Source: JAGQIB01 sp041393395
GTDB taxonomy: Bacteria; ARS69
Reading direction: 5' to 3'
Length of the DNA stretch: 64,000 nucleotides
Assembly: GCA_041393395.1 (NCBI GenBank)
Contig: JAWKKG010000005.1
Coordinates: 62,001 to 126,000, forward strand
Part shown: in pieces, positions 41,194 to 50,167 of the stretch
How positions within the stretch are numbered: the first letter of the stretch is position 1
Layout of the letters: each line of letters opens with the position of its first letter
Notes under the pieces: generated by a model
Database searches by the model: none
Seen by the model: only the letters and a program-made list of their open reading frames with translations
What the model was told of the DNA's origin: nothing
Program-made: the position numbers and the translations under genes

Positions 41194-41595
41194 ATGAAGA
41201 CCCCGCCCACGGCCAAGGAACTGCGGAACTTCGGACTGTCCTTGGGGGTGGTCTGTCTCATCTGGGCCGGCGTGCTGACCTGGCGAGGCCACCCGGAGCC
41301 CGTGAAGTGGCTCCTGGGAGCCGCGCCGGTGCTCGCCGCCCTGGGGCTGACCTGGCCGGCGGCCCTGGGCCCGCTGCACCGGGTCTGGATGCCCGTGGCC
41401 CACGGGATCGCCCAGGCCTTGACCTGGGTTCTGCTCGCCGTGGTCTTCTACGTGGTGTTCACTCCCTACGGGCTGATCAGCCGGGCCCTGGGCAAGGACC
41501 CGCTGGACCGCAAGATCGACCGAAATCGAGCGTCGTACTGGATTCGTCGCGAGGACGGCCCGTTCGACCCGGAGCGCTTGAAGCGCCAGTACTAG
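41194..41595 (+). CDS. SxtJ-family membrane protein
   Basis: A 133-residue protein with four hydrophobic stretches (about residues 12-30, 36-52, 55-72 and 78-100) and a conserved-looking tail (GLISRALGKDPLDRKIDR, then SYWIRRE). This is the pattern of the SxtJ family named from saxitoxin clusters, and such genes regularly sit beside carbamoyltransferases. It starts 3 bases after the carbamoyltransferase stop. The molecular role of SxtJ is unknown; helping locate the enzyme at the membrane is only a guess. Confidence 0.85.
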   Translation: MKTPPTAKELRNFGLSLGVVCLIWAGVLTWRGHPEPVKWLLGAAPVLAALGLTWPAALGPLHRVWMPVAHGIAQALTWVLLAVVFYVVFTPYGLISRALGKDPLDRKIDRNRASYWIRREDGPFDPERLKRQY

Positions 41596-41654
41596 TCCGC
41601 CGGGGGATTCCCGCCGGCCGAGGCCCGCGAGGCCGGAAGGAGAAGGGGAAGTCG

Positions 41655-41813
41655 ATGGCGAGCCGCGTCGGAATCATCCGGGAGTTCCTGGGTTTCCTGA
41701 AGGTCCGCAAGAAGCTCTGGTTGACCCCGGTGGTGGTGGTTCTGGTGGTGCTCGGCGCGCTGATCCTGTTCACTTCCAGCTCCGTGGCGCCCTTCATCTA
41801 CACGCTGTTCTAG
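41655..41813 (+). CDS. DUF5989-family small membrane protein
   Basis: A 52-residue protein: a basic amphipathic N terminus (IIREFLGFLKVRKKLWL), then one transmembrane helix (PVVVVLVVLGALILF) and a short tail SSSVAPFIYTLF. Length and the REFLxFLKxRKKxWL pattern match DUF5989, which co-occurs with carbamoyltransferase and SxtJ. ATG at 41655 follows AGAAGGGGAAG. Too short for most gene callers, but well supported by context. Confidence 0.88.
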   Translation: MASRVGIIREFLGFLKVRKKLWLTPVVVVLVVLGALILFTSSSVAPFIYTLF

Positions 41814-41883
41814 TCGAAGCCCCGCGGCGCCGGGACTGCGCGGCGCCGGGCGGAGGAAACGACCGGCACGACTCGGAGGCCTC

Positions 41884-44196
41884 ATGAGAGTTCTCGCCCG
41901 ACTGCTCCTCGCCGGCACGGTCGCGCTATTCGCGACCGCTGCCCCGCTCGCCGCGGCCCCTTCCGTCGACGACGGCTCCGGCGGCACGCTGCTCGGCGGC
42001 AGCGAACACGAGGGGACCGTCACGGCGCGCCTCCTCTCCGAGGCCGACGCGATCGCACCCGGCACCACGTTCACGGTCGCCGTCGAGATCCGCATGCAGC
42101 CCGGCTGGCACACCTACTGGGAGAACGGCGGCGACGCCGGCCTGCCCACCACGATCGACTGGGTCCTCCCGGACGGCTTCACCGCCGGCCCCATCGAGTG
42201 GCCGGTGCCGCACCGGTACGCCGAGGAAGGCGACGTGGTCACGTTCGGCTACGCGGACAAGGTGTTGCTGCTCACCGAGATCACGGCTCCGAGCGACCTT
42301 CCGGTCGGCGGGCGCGTCCCGATCGACGCCACCGTCGACTGGCTCCAGTGCAAGGACATCTGCATCCCCGGCGGCGGCGAGGTCTCGCTGCGCCTGCCCG
42401 TGGAGTCCGAGATCCGCCCGGCGGCGCAGGCAGTCCTCACCGCGTTCGGCGAGGCGCGCGCGCGTCACCCGCAGCCGATCTCGTCGCTCGAGCGGGTCGC
42501 GGTGCACGTCCAGCAGAACCCCACCCGCATCGCGCCCGGCGAGAGCGGCGAGATCGCCGTGATCTTCGACGGCCTCGACGGCTTCGACCTCGCGCACGCC
42601 ACGTTCCTGCCGCGTCCGTCCGAGGAGATCTGGATGCGCGACGGCGAGTTCCGCACGGACGGAAAGACGCTCGCGGTGGTCGTCCCGGTGGAGGTCGACG
42701 CTTCGGTGGAAGCGGGCTCGGCCGTGCTGCTCCCCGCCGTGGTCGAGATCGGAAGCGTCGAGCATCACGAGCCGTGGCTGCTGACGTTCGAGGTGCCGGT
42801 CGACGTCGCGCCCGAGGGCGCCGTGGCCGTCGCGTCGACCGCGCCGATCTTCACCGGCGGCAAGTCGTTCCTGGAAGCGGCCGCGGCCGCGCCGGCCGCC
42901 GCAACCGGAGCCGCCGCGCTGCTCCGCTACCTGCTGCTCGCGTTCCTCGGCGGCATCATCCTGAACGTGATGCCCTGCGTGCTCCCGGTGATCTCGCTCA
43001 AGATCCTCGGGTTCGTCTCGCAGGCGGACGAGGATCCGCGCAAGATCTTCCGGCTGGGGCTCGTGTTCGGGGCCGGCGTGCTGTTCTCGTTCCTCGTGCT
43101 CGCCTCCGTGGTGATCGGCCTGCAGGTCGCGGGCGAGCGCGTGGGATGGGGCTTCCAGTTCCAGAACCCGGGCTTCGTGGCCGGACTCGCGGTGGTCGTG
43201 TTCACGTTCGCGCTGAGCCTGCTCGGCGTGTTCGAGGTCGGCGGCATCGCCGTCTCGGCCGGCGGCGGAGGCGGCGCCGGCAAGGAATACGCCGACGCGT
43301 TCTTCCACGGCATCCTCACCACCGTGCTCGCCACGCCGTGCACCGCGCCGATGCTCGGCACCGCGATCGCGTTCGCGTTCTCGCAGCCGCCGGTGATCAT
43401 CCTCGCGATCTTCCTCACAGTCGCGGTCGGTCTGGCGCTGCCGTACGTGCTGCTCTCCGCGAATCCCGCGTGGCTTCGCTACGTCCCGCGGCCCGGCATG
43501 TGGATGAACCGCTTCAAGCAGATCATGGGCTTCCTCATGCTCGGGACGCTCGTGTGGCTGCTGTTCGTGTTCGGCGCCCAGACCGGAGCCGACGGTCTCA
43601 CCTGGCTGCTCGCGTTCCTGCTCGTGGTGGGTTTCGCGGCCTGGATGCACGGCTCCTTCCTGAATCTCAGCTCCACCCGGGGCCGCGTGATGCTCGTGTG
43701 GGCGATCACGCTCGTGGCGGTGGGGCTCGCCTACAAGAGCTTCCTGCACGATCGCGTGTTCGGGCGCGAGGAGATCGCCCTCGATCCGGGCGCGACGTTG
43801 CGCGAGCACGCCGAGGTCACGAAGGGCGGCATCGTATGGGAGCCGTTCTCCGTGGACTACCTGGAGGAATCGGTGGCGTCCGGACGCACCGTGTTCATCG
43901 ACTTCACGGCCGACTGGTGCTGGACGTGCAAGGTGAACGAGAAGACGGTCCTCGCGGATGCGGAGGTGGAGGCCGCGTTCCGCGACCACGGCGTCCTCAC
44001 GCTCAAGGGCGACTGGACCCGCAAGGATCCGGAGATCACGGACATCCTCGAGAGACACGCACGCGCCGGCGTTCCGTTCTACGCCGTGTACCCCGCGGGT
44101 CGACCGGATCAGGTGATCGTGCTGCCGGAGATCATCAACAAGCGCCTCGTGATCGACTCGATCGAGAAGGCCGGACCGAGTTCGTCGGGCGCATGA
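41884..44196 (+). CDS. DsbD/ScsB-like thiol-disulfide reductase with C-terminal thioredoxin domain
   Basis: A 770-residue inner-membrane protein that would carry electrons from cytosolic thioredoxin to the periplasm. After a signal peptide comes an N-terminal periplasmic domain with the pair QCKDIC (about residue 158). An eight-helix DsbD core follows with NVMPCVLPV (about 363) and ATPCTAPMLG (about 482), and then a thioredoxin domain with C679-W-T-C682. All three Cys pairs are present, so the relay is intact. The N-terminal domain is longer than in E. coli DsbD and more like ScsB. Its stop overlaps the peptidase start as ATGA. Confidence 0.93.
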   Translation: MRVLARLLLAGTVALFATAAPLAAAPSVDDGSGGTLLGGSEHEGTVTARLLSEADAIAPGTTFTVAVEIRMQPGWHTYWENGGDAGLPTTIDWVLPDGFTAGPIEWPVPHRYAEEGDVVTFGYADKVLLLTEITAPSDLPVGGRVPIDATVDWLQCKDICIPGGGEVSLRLPVESEIRPAAQAVLTAFGEARARHPQPISSLERVAVHVQQNPTRIAPGESGEIAVIFDGLDGFDLAHATFLPRPSEEIWMRDGEFRTDGKTLAVVVPVEVDASVEAGSAVLLPAVVEIGSVEHHEPWLLTFEVPVDVAPEGAVAVASTAPIFTGGKSFLEAAAAAPAAATGAAALLRYLLLAFLGGIILNVMPCVLPVISLKILGFVSQADEDPRKIFRLGLVFGAGVLFSFLVLASVVIGLQVAGERVGWGFQFQNPGFVAGLAVVVFTFALSLLGVFEVGGIAVSAGGGGGAGKEYADAFFHGILTTVLATPCTAPMLGTAIAFAFSQPPVIILAIFLTVAVGLALPYVLLSANPAWLRYVPRPGMWMNRFKQIMGFLMLGTLVWLLFVFGAQTGADGLTWLLAFLLVVGFAAWMHGSFLNLSSTRGRVMLVWAITLVAVGLAYKSFLHDRVFGREEIALDPGATLREHAEVTKGGIVWEPFSVDYLEESVASGRTVFIDFTADWCWTCKVNEKTVLADAEVEAAFRDHGVLTLKGDWTRKDPEITDILERHARAGVPFYAVYPAGRPDQVIVLPEIINKRLVIDSIEKAGPSSSGA

Positions 44197-45605
44197 GGGG
44201 CCGCACCCGCAAGAGCGCGTTCCCGGCGATCGCGGCCGTCCTGCTCGGGACGGTCGTGGCGGCGGCCGAACCGTCGCCGGACGCACGCGTCGCGGCCGAT
44301 CGGATCCTCGGTGCGGCCCTCGAGAGCGACGGCGCCTGGGACAAGCTCACCGAGCTCTGCGACGGCGTGGGGCACCGACTCTCCGGATCGCCGCAGCTCG
44401 CCCGCGCGGTCGACTGGGCCACGGAGCGCATGGCGCTCGACGGTCTCGAGAACGTGCGCCGGCAGCGCGTGCTCGTGCCGCGCTGGGTGCGCGGCGAGGA
44501 GTCGTGCGAGATGGTCGCGCCGCGACGCCAGAACGTGCCGATGCTCGGGCTCGGTCGCAGCGTGGGCACGCCGGCCGGCGGCGTGACCGGCGACGTGGTC
44601 GTGGTTCCGGACTTCGACGCCTTCGAGCGTCTGCCGGAGCGGGACGTGCGCGGGCGCATCGTGCTCTGGAACGCGCCGTTCACGACATACGGCGAGACCG
44701 TGAAGTACCGCTGGGACGGCGCGAAGAAGGCGTCCGACAAGGGTGCGATCGCGTCGGTGATCCGCTCGGTGGGGCGACGCACGCTGCGCTCCCCGCACAC
44801 CGGCGCGATGCGCGCCTGGGAAGACGGCGAGCGCGCCATTCCCGCCGCCGCGCTCGCGATCGAGGACGCGGAGATGATCGCGCGTCTCGCGAGCCAGGGC
44901 GAGACCGTGCGCCTGCGACTCGAGATGGACGCGCGCACCGACCCCGACGCCGAGTCGCACAACGTGATGGGTGAGATCGTGGGCCGCGAGAAGCCGAACG
45001 AGGTCGTGGTGATCGGCGGTCACCTCGATTCCTGGGACGTGGGCCAGGGTGCGCACGACGACGGCGGCGGCTGCGTCGTCTCGATGGAGGCCGTTCGGTT
45101 GCTGCACGAGCTCGGCCTGCGGCCGCGGCGCACCGTGCGCGTGGTCCTGTGGACGAACGAGGAGAACGGCACCCGCGGCGCCGACGCGTACGGGGAGGCG
45201 GCCGCGAACGGCACCGAGATCCACTTCGCGGCGATCGAGTCGGACGGCGGGGTGGAGAACCCCTGGGGCTTCGGGCTCAGCGTGTGGGAACCGGGCGAGG
45301 ATCACACGGTGGATGAGGCCGGCCAGGCGTGGTGGCTCGAGCGCCTGCGGGAGTACGCGGAGTTCCTGCGACCGGTGGGCGCCGATTCGCTCCGGGCGGG
45401 CGGCGGCGGGGCCGACATCACCCCCCTGATGGAGAAAGGGGTCCCCGGACTCGCGCTGCGGACCCCGATGGACCTCTACTGGGACATCCACCACACGCAC
45501 GCGGACACGGTGGACAAGGTCGATCCGGAGGCGCTCCGCCGGAACGTCGCCGCGATGGCGTTCATGGCCTGGGCGATCGCCGACCTCCCGGACACCGTAC
45601 AGTAG
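44193..45605 (+). CDS. Exported M28-family zinc peptidase
   Basis: A 470-residue protein with a signal peptide (AAVLLGTVVAAAEPS) and a PA-like insert domain (about residues 120-230). The M28 core has metal ligands in GGHLDSWDVGQGAHDDGGG, the general-base pair TNEENGTRGA, ESDGG and HHTHADTVDKVD near the C terminus, so all ligands are present. It resembles secreted glutamate carboxypeptidase and aminopeptidase relatives. It is translated with the upstream DsbD-like protein; one shared envelope operon is likely. Confidence 0.92.
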   Translation: MRGRTRKSAFPAIAAVLLGTVVAAAEPSPDARVAADRILGAALESDGAWDKLTELCDGVGHRLSGSPQLARAVDWATERMALDGLENVRRQRVLVPRWVRGEESCEMVAPRRQNVPMLGLGRSVGTPAGGVTGDVVVVPDFDAFERLPERDVRGRIVLWNAPFTTYGETVKYRWDGAKKASDKGAIASVIRSVGRRTLRSPHTGAMRAWEDGERAIPAAALAIEDAEMIARLASQGETVRLRLEMDARTDPDAESHNVMGEIVGREKPNEVVVIGGHLDSWDVGQGAHDDGGGCVVSMEAVRLLHELGLRPRRTVRVVLWTNEENGTRGADAYGEAAANGTEIHFAAIESDGGVENPWGFGLSVWEPGEDHTVDEAGQAWWLERLREYAEFLRPVGADSLRAGGGGADITPLMEKGVPGLALRTPMDLYWDIHHTHADTVDKVDPEALRRNVAAMAFMAWAIADLPDTVQ

Positions 45606-45668
45606 CTTCCGGGGTCAATTCGGCCCGCGAATTCGCCGATTCTCCCCGAAAGCGGGAGGAACGAGCGC

Positions 45669-47909
45669 ATGACCGAGTACCCCCATCGCCCGGACCCTGC
45701 GGGCGACCGGTCCAGCCGTGGCGTCGAGGAGCCGGAGGGCGCGAGCCCGGCCGAGTCGCCGGCCGACGAGAAGCGCGAGCCTCCCGAGAACGAGCCGCCG
45801 GCCGACCAGAAGCGCGAGTCTCCCGAGAAGGAACCGCGCGTCCTGGACGCGGACACGAGCCAGGAGCTCGTGATCGTGGACGAGGCGAGTTATCTCGCGG
45901 ACTTCACCGCCGGCCGCGCTCCCGCGAACGATCCGTCGACGGACGACCCGAAGGCGAAGATCGAAGAGGAAACTCCGCCCGCCGATCCCGACGAGCTCGT
46001 GATCGTCCGTCCGGAAGACTCCGTGACGCCTTCGTCCGATGCCATCTCGAAGCCGGTCGACGACTCGCTGATCATCATCCGCGACGCCGCGGACCAGCTC
46101 GCGCTCGAACAGCACGAGGCGCTGCGACCGCCGGCCCCGCCGCCGATCGCGCCGCCGCCCGTGAAGAAGCCGGAGCCGAAGCCCGAGCCCATTCCGGATC
46201 CCGAGGCCGAGCGCAAGAAGGAGCTGCTGGACGCGATCGGCGTCGACTGGGACGCGGAGCTGCGCGCGCCGCAACGTCGGCCGTCGCCTTCGCACGGTCG
46301 GTACGCGCCGGCCGCCGCGGCGGCCGCGTCCGCTGCGTCGCTCGCCGCCGCGGGTCGCGCGCACGCCGCGGTCGCGAAGCCGTCGAAGAAAGCGAAGCCC
46401 GCCGCGACGTTCTCCCCCCTGTCGACGTTCGACCGGGGCGTGGCGATCGGCGCGATCACGATCTTCGTCGCGGCCACGGCGCTGATGGCGTTCCGGTTCG
46501 AGCCGTTCGCCACCTGGTACTACCTGTTCGCGTGGTATCCGTTCCTCGCGCTCGTCAACGTCTCCGCCGCGCGGCGGGAACCCCACTCCTCGATGCGTCG
46601 GCGCGATCCGATCGCGCTGCTGCAGCTCGCCGCCTGGTCGGTGCCGGTCTGGTTGTTCTTCGAGGCGCTGAACCTGCGTCTCGACAACTGGTACTACGTG
46701 GGCGTCCCCGATCTCTGGGTCTCGCGACGCCTCGGCGTGGCGCTCTCGTTCGCCACCGTGTTGCCGGGCATCTTCCTCCTCGAGGAATCGCTGCGCGGTC
46801 GTCTCGGCACGGAGAAGCTCCGCACCGCCGCGTTCACGATGCCGCCCCCCGTGCTGCCGATGTCGCTCGTGCTCGGCGGCATCTGGACGGTGCTCGTGCT
46901 CGCGCTGCCGCAGTACTTCTTTGCTCTCGTGTGGGGCATCCCGGTCCTGCTGATCGAGCCGTGGCTGTACCGTCGCGGCGGTCCGTCTTTGCTGCGCGAT
47001 CTCGAGTCCGGTCGCCCGGGACGTCTCCTGCGACTGCTGGCGGCCGGCGCGATCGCGGGGCTGTTCTGGGAGGCCGCGAACTTCTTCGCGCTCGGCAAGT
47101 GGATCTACACGGTGCCCGGGTTCTCCGAGGGCAAGCTGTTCGAGATGCCGTTCCTCGGATTCGTGGGCTTCCCGCCGTTCGCGCTGTGCTGCTGGGTCAT
47201 GGCGCAGGCGCTCATCGCGGCCGGGCTGCTGCGGAACCCGTCGCCGGTCGCGGCGGACGAGGACGCGGCCACGGGCGATTCGGCCCCCGCGGCGGCGGTG
47301 GATTCCCGGGACGATTCGAGCGAAAGCGAGACCCGCTGGCCGGCCGAGGGCGAAGTGATCGTCGAGGATCTCGAGGGCGACGACGAGGCCGAGGCCGAAA
47401 CGTCCGCTCCGGCTCCCCGGGTCGCGACTGTCTCTCTCCCGCGCGAAGTCCTCGCGGTCGCGATCGCGGGAGCCGTGCTGTTCTCGGGCGCGATGCTCGA
47501 GATCCTGGACCACACCACCGTCGACTCCGTGACGGCGCGTCCCGAGACGTTGCCCGGGATCCCGGACGGCGTTGCGGAGTACGCACGCAAGCACGGCGCC
47601 ACCGACGTGCGCGGTCTCGTGAAGCTGATCGACGAGGGCAGCCTGTACATGCCCGGCGCGAGCAGCGCGAAGGAACTCGAGGCGCTCGAGAAGACCTGCC
47701 GGCTGTCGCTCCTGCGCGGCATCGGCAACGTCAACGCCGCCCACCTCGCCGCCGTCGACGTGCACTCGATCGGCGACCTGGCGCTCTGGAAGCCCGAAGA
47801 GCTGACCCAGGCGCTCCGGGACTCCGGCGTGCGCGTCCACCCGCGACGCGTGCAGGTGTGGGTGCAGGCCGCGCGCAAGGCGTACGCGCGCGAGCAGACC
47901 CGCCGCTAG
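45669..47909 (+). CDS. Unknown multidomain membrane protein with C-terminal helix-hairpin-helix domain
   Basis: A 746-residue protein. Residues 1 to about 250 are charged, proline-rich and disordered, with three copies of an ELVIV/SLIII motif (about 66, 110, 132) embedded in acidic sequence. About 255-525 hold eight or more membrane segments, including FEALNLRLDNWYYVG and FWEAANFFALGKWIYTVPGF. An acidic linker (about 530-585) leads to one more hydrophobic helix. The last 150 residues form a DUF4332-like double helix-hairpin-helix (LSLLRGIGNVNAAHLAAVDVHSI). No catalytic motif is seen. Its stop overlaps the convergent M42 gene by 4 bases. Confidence 0.78.
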   Translation: MTEYPHRPDPAGDRSSRGVEEPEGASPAESPADEKREPPENEPPADQKRESPEKEPRVLDADTSQELVIVDEASYLADFTAGRAPANDPSTDDPKAKIEEETPPADPDELVIVRPEDSVTPSSDAISKPVDDSLIIIRDAADQLALEQHEALRPPAPPPIAPPPVKKPEPKPEPIPDPEAERKKELLDAIGVDWDAELRAPQRRPSPSHGRYAPAAAAAASAASLAAAGRAHAAVAKPSKKAKPAATFSPLSTFDRGVAIGAITIFVAATALMAFRFEPFATWYYLFAWYPFLALVNVSAARREPHSSMRRRDPIALLQLAAWSVPVWLFFEALNLRLDNWYYVGVPDLWVSRRLGVALSFATVLPGIFLLEESLRGRLGTEKLRTAAFTMPPPVLPMSLVLGGIWTVLVLALPQYFFALVWGIPVLLIEPWLYRRGGPSLLRDLESGRPGRLLRLLAAGAIAGLFWEAANFFALGKWIYTVPGFSEGKLFEMPFLGFVGFPPFALCCWVMAQALIAAGLLRNPSPVAADEDAATGDSAPAAAVDSRDDSSESETRWPAEGEVIVEDLEGDDEAEAETSAPAPRVATVSLPREVLAVAIAGAVLFSGAMLEILDHTTVDSVTARPETLPGIPDGVAEYARKHGATDVRGLVKLIDEGSLYMPGASSAKELEALEKTCRLSLLRGIGNVNAAHLAAVDVHSIGDLALWKPEELTQALRDSGVRVHPRRVQVWVQAARKAYAREQTRR

Positions 47910-48964
47910 CCGGCTGCGAGCTTCGTCTTCGCCGAGATTCCCTCCACGAACTGCGCGATCAGCTTCGCGGCCTGTTCCAGGTCGCCGAGGTGGATGACCT
48001 CGCACGGCGTGTGCATGTAGCGGCACGCGACCGACACGGTGCCCACCGGAATGCCGGTGCGACGCGCGGAGATCGGATCGGCGTCCGTCCCGGTGGCTCC
48101 CTCGTCGATCTCGAACTGCACGGGGATCTTCGCGGTCTTCGCGGCGGCGGCGAGCAGGTCGGAGATCTTGCGATTCACGCGTACGCCGCGCCCGATCACC
48201 GGGCCCTTGCCGCAAGTGATGTCGGGGTGCGCGTCGGAGGGAACGCCCGGCGTGTTCGTATCGTGCGTCACGTCCACCGCGATCGCCAGCGTCGGCTGGT
48301 AGCGATCCGCGAACAGGCCGGCGCCCCACACGCCCGTCTCCTCCTGCACGGAGGACACGCCGTACACGGTGGCGCGCAGCTTCTTCCGCGGGAGCAGGCG
48401 CAGCATCTCGGCCACGACCCAGCAGCCCATGCGGTTGTCGAAGGCGCGGTGGCACGCGAAGTCATCCGCGAGGTCGGCGAAGTCCTCGCCGAACACCGCG
48501 GGATCGCCGATCTCGACGATCTTGCGCGCGGTGGCGCCGTCCTTCGCACCGATGTCGATGCAGAGATCCGAGAGCTTCGGCTTCTTGGACTCGCTCGGCG
48601 GGATCAGGTGCACCGCGGGGGCGCCGATCACGCCCGGCACCACGCCGCGCTTCGTGAGCACACGCACGCGCGTTCCGGGGAGCACCGCGGGATCGATGCC
48701 GCCGATCTTTCCGAAGCGGAGCATGCCGGAGTCCTCGATGCGCCGCACGATCAGGCCGACCTCGTCCGAGTGCCCCACGATCGCCACGGAGACGTTCTCC
48801 GATCCTTCCCGGATCGCCACGTGGTTGCCGTAGACGTCGGCTTCCACGCGATCCACGGTCGACTCCACCCGCTCGCGCCAGATCTTCTGCGCCGGCGTCT
48901 CGAAGTTGCTCGGGGCCGGCTCGTTCAGCAGGCGGATCAGGAACTCGCGCGCGTCTTTCCGCAT
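47906..48964 (-). CDS. M42-family zinc aminopeptidase
   Basis: A 352-residue tetrahedral-aminopeptidase-type enzyme with canonical motifs: GHSDEVGLIVRRI near residue 65, CHRAFDNRMGCWVVAEML (bridging Asp) near 165, SSVQEETGVWGAGL (general base) near 200, AVDVTHDTNTPG and the C-terminal MHTPCEVIHLGDL. ATG at 48962-48964 has CCAAGGAGT upstream, and an upstream in-frame extension is rejected. It is a more typical M42 than the paralogue at 37423-38610. Probably degrades cytosolic peptides. Confidence 0.94.
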   Translation of the reverse strand: MRKDAREFLIRLLNEPAPSNFETPAQKIWRERVESTVDRVEADVYGNHVAIREGSENVSVAIVGHSDEVGLIVRRIEDSGMLRFGKIGGIDPAVLPGTRVRVLTKRGVVPGVIGAPAVHLIPPSESKKPKLSDLCIDIGAKDGATARKIVEIGDPAVFGEDFADLADDFACHRAFDNRMGCWVVAEMLRLLPRKKLRATVYGVSSVQEETGVWGAGLFADRYQPTLAIAVDVTHDTNTPGVPSDAHPDITCGKGPVIGRGVRVNRKISDLLAAAAKTAKIPVQFEIDEGATGTDADPISARRTGIPVGTVSVACRYMHTPCEVIHLGDLEQAAKLIAQFVEGISAKTKLAAG

Positions 48965-49194
48965 GGGCGGCCACTCCTTGGCTCTCCGGGGATTCGCCCG
49001 CGAGGCGACGGGCAAGTCGCCGAGGATATCGACGGGGTGTGGTTCCCACAAGGCGCGAGCCGCGGGGCCCGCTTCGGCGCCCCCCGCGCGCCCGCCGCGA
49101 GGCCCGTCTCCGAGGTCGATCGCGCTCGTCTTGCGGGACCGGCCGCCTCGGCCTAGATTCGCCGGGACTCCCCTGCCGTGCTGGAGGCGCGCCC

Positions 49195-50046
49195 ATGGGC
49201 TCCGGCCCCGGATCGATGCTCTGCCCGAACTGCCGCAAGCTCGTCTCCGTGGCCGCGGAGAAGTGCCCGCACTGCGGCGCGAAGCGTCCGGGGCTGTACG
49301 GCCTCGGCCCCGGCCTGTCGCGGCTGTTCGGCGGGCGGATCGACGCGGTGGCGCTGATCACGCCGGTCTGCATCGTGCTCTACGTGATCGGGCTCCTGCT
49401 CGACCCGAGAGCGGCGTTCCGGAGCCCGTCGATCTTTCGCCTGCTGTCCCCCGGCGGTCAGGCGCTGGATCTCCTCGGCGCCACGTCGCCGTGGGACCTC
49501 GTCAACGGACACTGGTGGACCGTGCTGACCGCCATCTACCTGCACGGCGGGCTGCTCCACATCGCGTTCAACCTGATGTGGGTCCGGCAGCTCGCCCCCG
49601 AGGTGGAGCGCGCATTCGGATCGGCGCGCTTCTTCGTGATCTGGACGGTCGCGGGCGGCGTCGGCTTCCTGGCGTCGGCGGGGCTGCCGATTCTCGGAAT
49701 CGGCCGTGCCCACGGCTCGATCGGCGCCTCGGGCGCGATCTTCGGACTGCTCGCCGCGCTGATCGTGTACGGACGCACCGTGGGCGCCTCCATGATGACC
49801 CGCCAGATCTGGCAGTGGGCCATCATCCTCGCGGTGTTCGGATTCGTGGTCCCCGGCGTGGACAACTTCGCGCACCTGGGCGGCTTCGCGGGCGGCTGGA
49901 TCGCGGCCAAGGCGCTCGGCAGTGGCCGGAGCACCGGGGAGGGGCGCGGAACGGTCCTCCTGGCCACCGCGCTCCTCGGCCTGACCCTGTTCGGATTCGG
50001 GGCGCAACTCCTGCAGGTCCTGTCCGCGCTGACCGGCCACCACTAG
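49195..50046 (+). CDS. Rhomboid-family intramembrane serine protease with zinc ribbon
   Basis: A 283-residue membrane protease. The N terminus has a CPNC/CPHCG double-Cys zinc ribbon (about residues 10-27) that should face the cytoplasm. The rhomboid core has HGGLLHIAFNLMWV, the catalytic Ser in GSIGASGAIFGLLAAL and the catalytic His in DNFAHLGGFAGGW, both in membrane helices. ATG at 49195 follows GGAGG; the longer frame upstream is not homologous. Substrates are unknown. Confidence 0.93.
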   Translation: MGSGPGSMLCPNCRKLVSVAAEKCPHCGAKRPGLYGLGPGLSRLFGGRIDAVALITPVCIVLYVIGLLLDPRAAFRSPSIFRLLSPGGQALDLLGATSPWDLVNGHWWTVLTAIYLHGGLLHIAFNLMWVRQLAPEVERAFGSARFFVIWTVAGGVGFLASAGLPILGIGRAHGSIGASGAIFGLLAALIVYGRTVGASMMTRQIWQWAIILAVFGFVVPGVDNFAHLGGFAGGWIAAKALGSGRSTGEGRGTVLLATALLGLTLFGFGAQLLQVLSALTGHH

Positions 50047-50167
50047 CCCCGCCGGGTGATCACCCCCGGACCGGGCCGGTCGGCCCCCCGCACGCTTGAG
50101 CCTTCCGCGCTCGCCGGGTAACCTCCTCCGCTCTCGATCTCCGTGCCAGGAACTCAGGAGGACGCAA

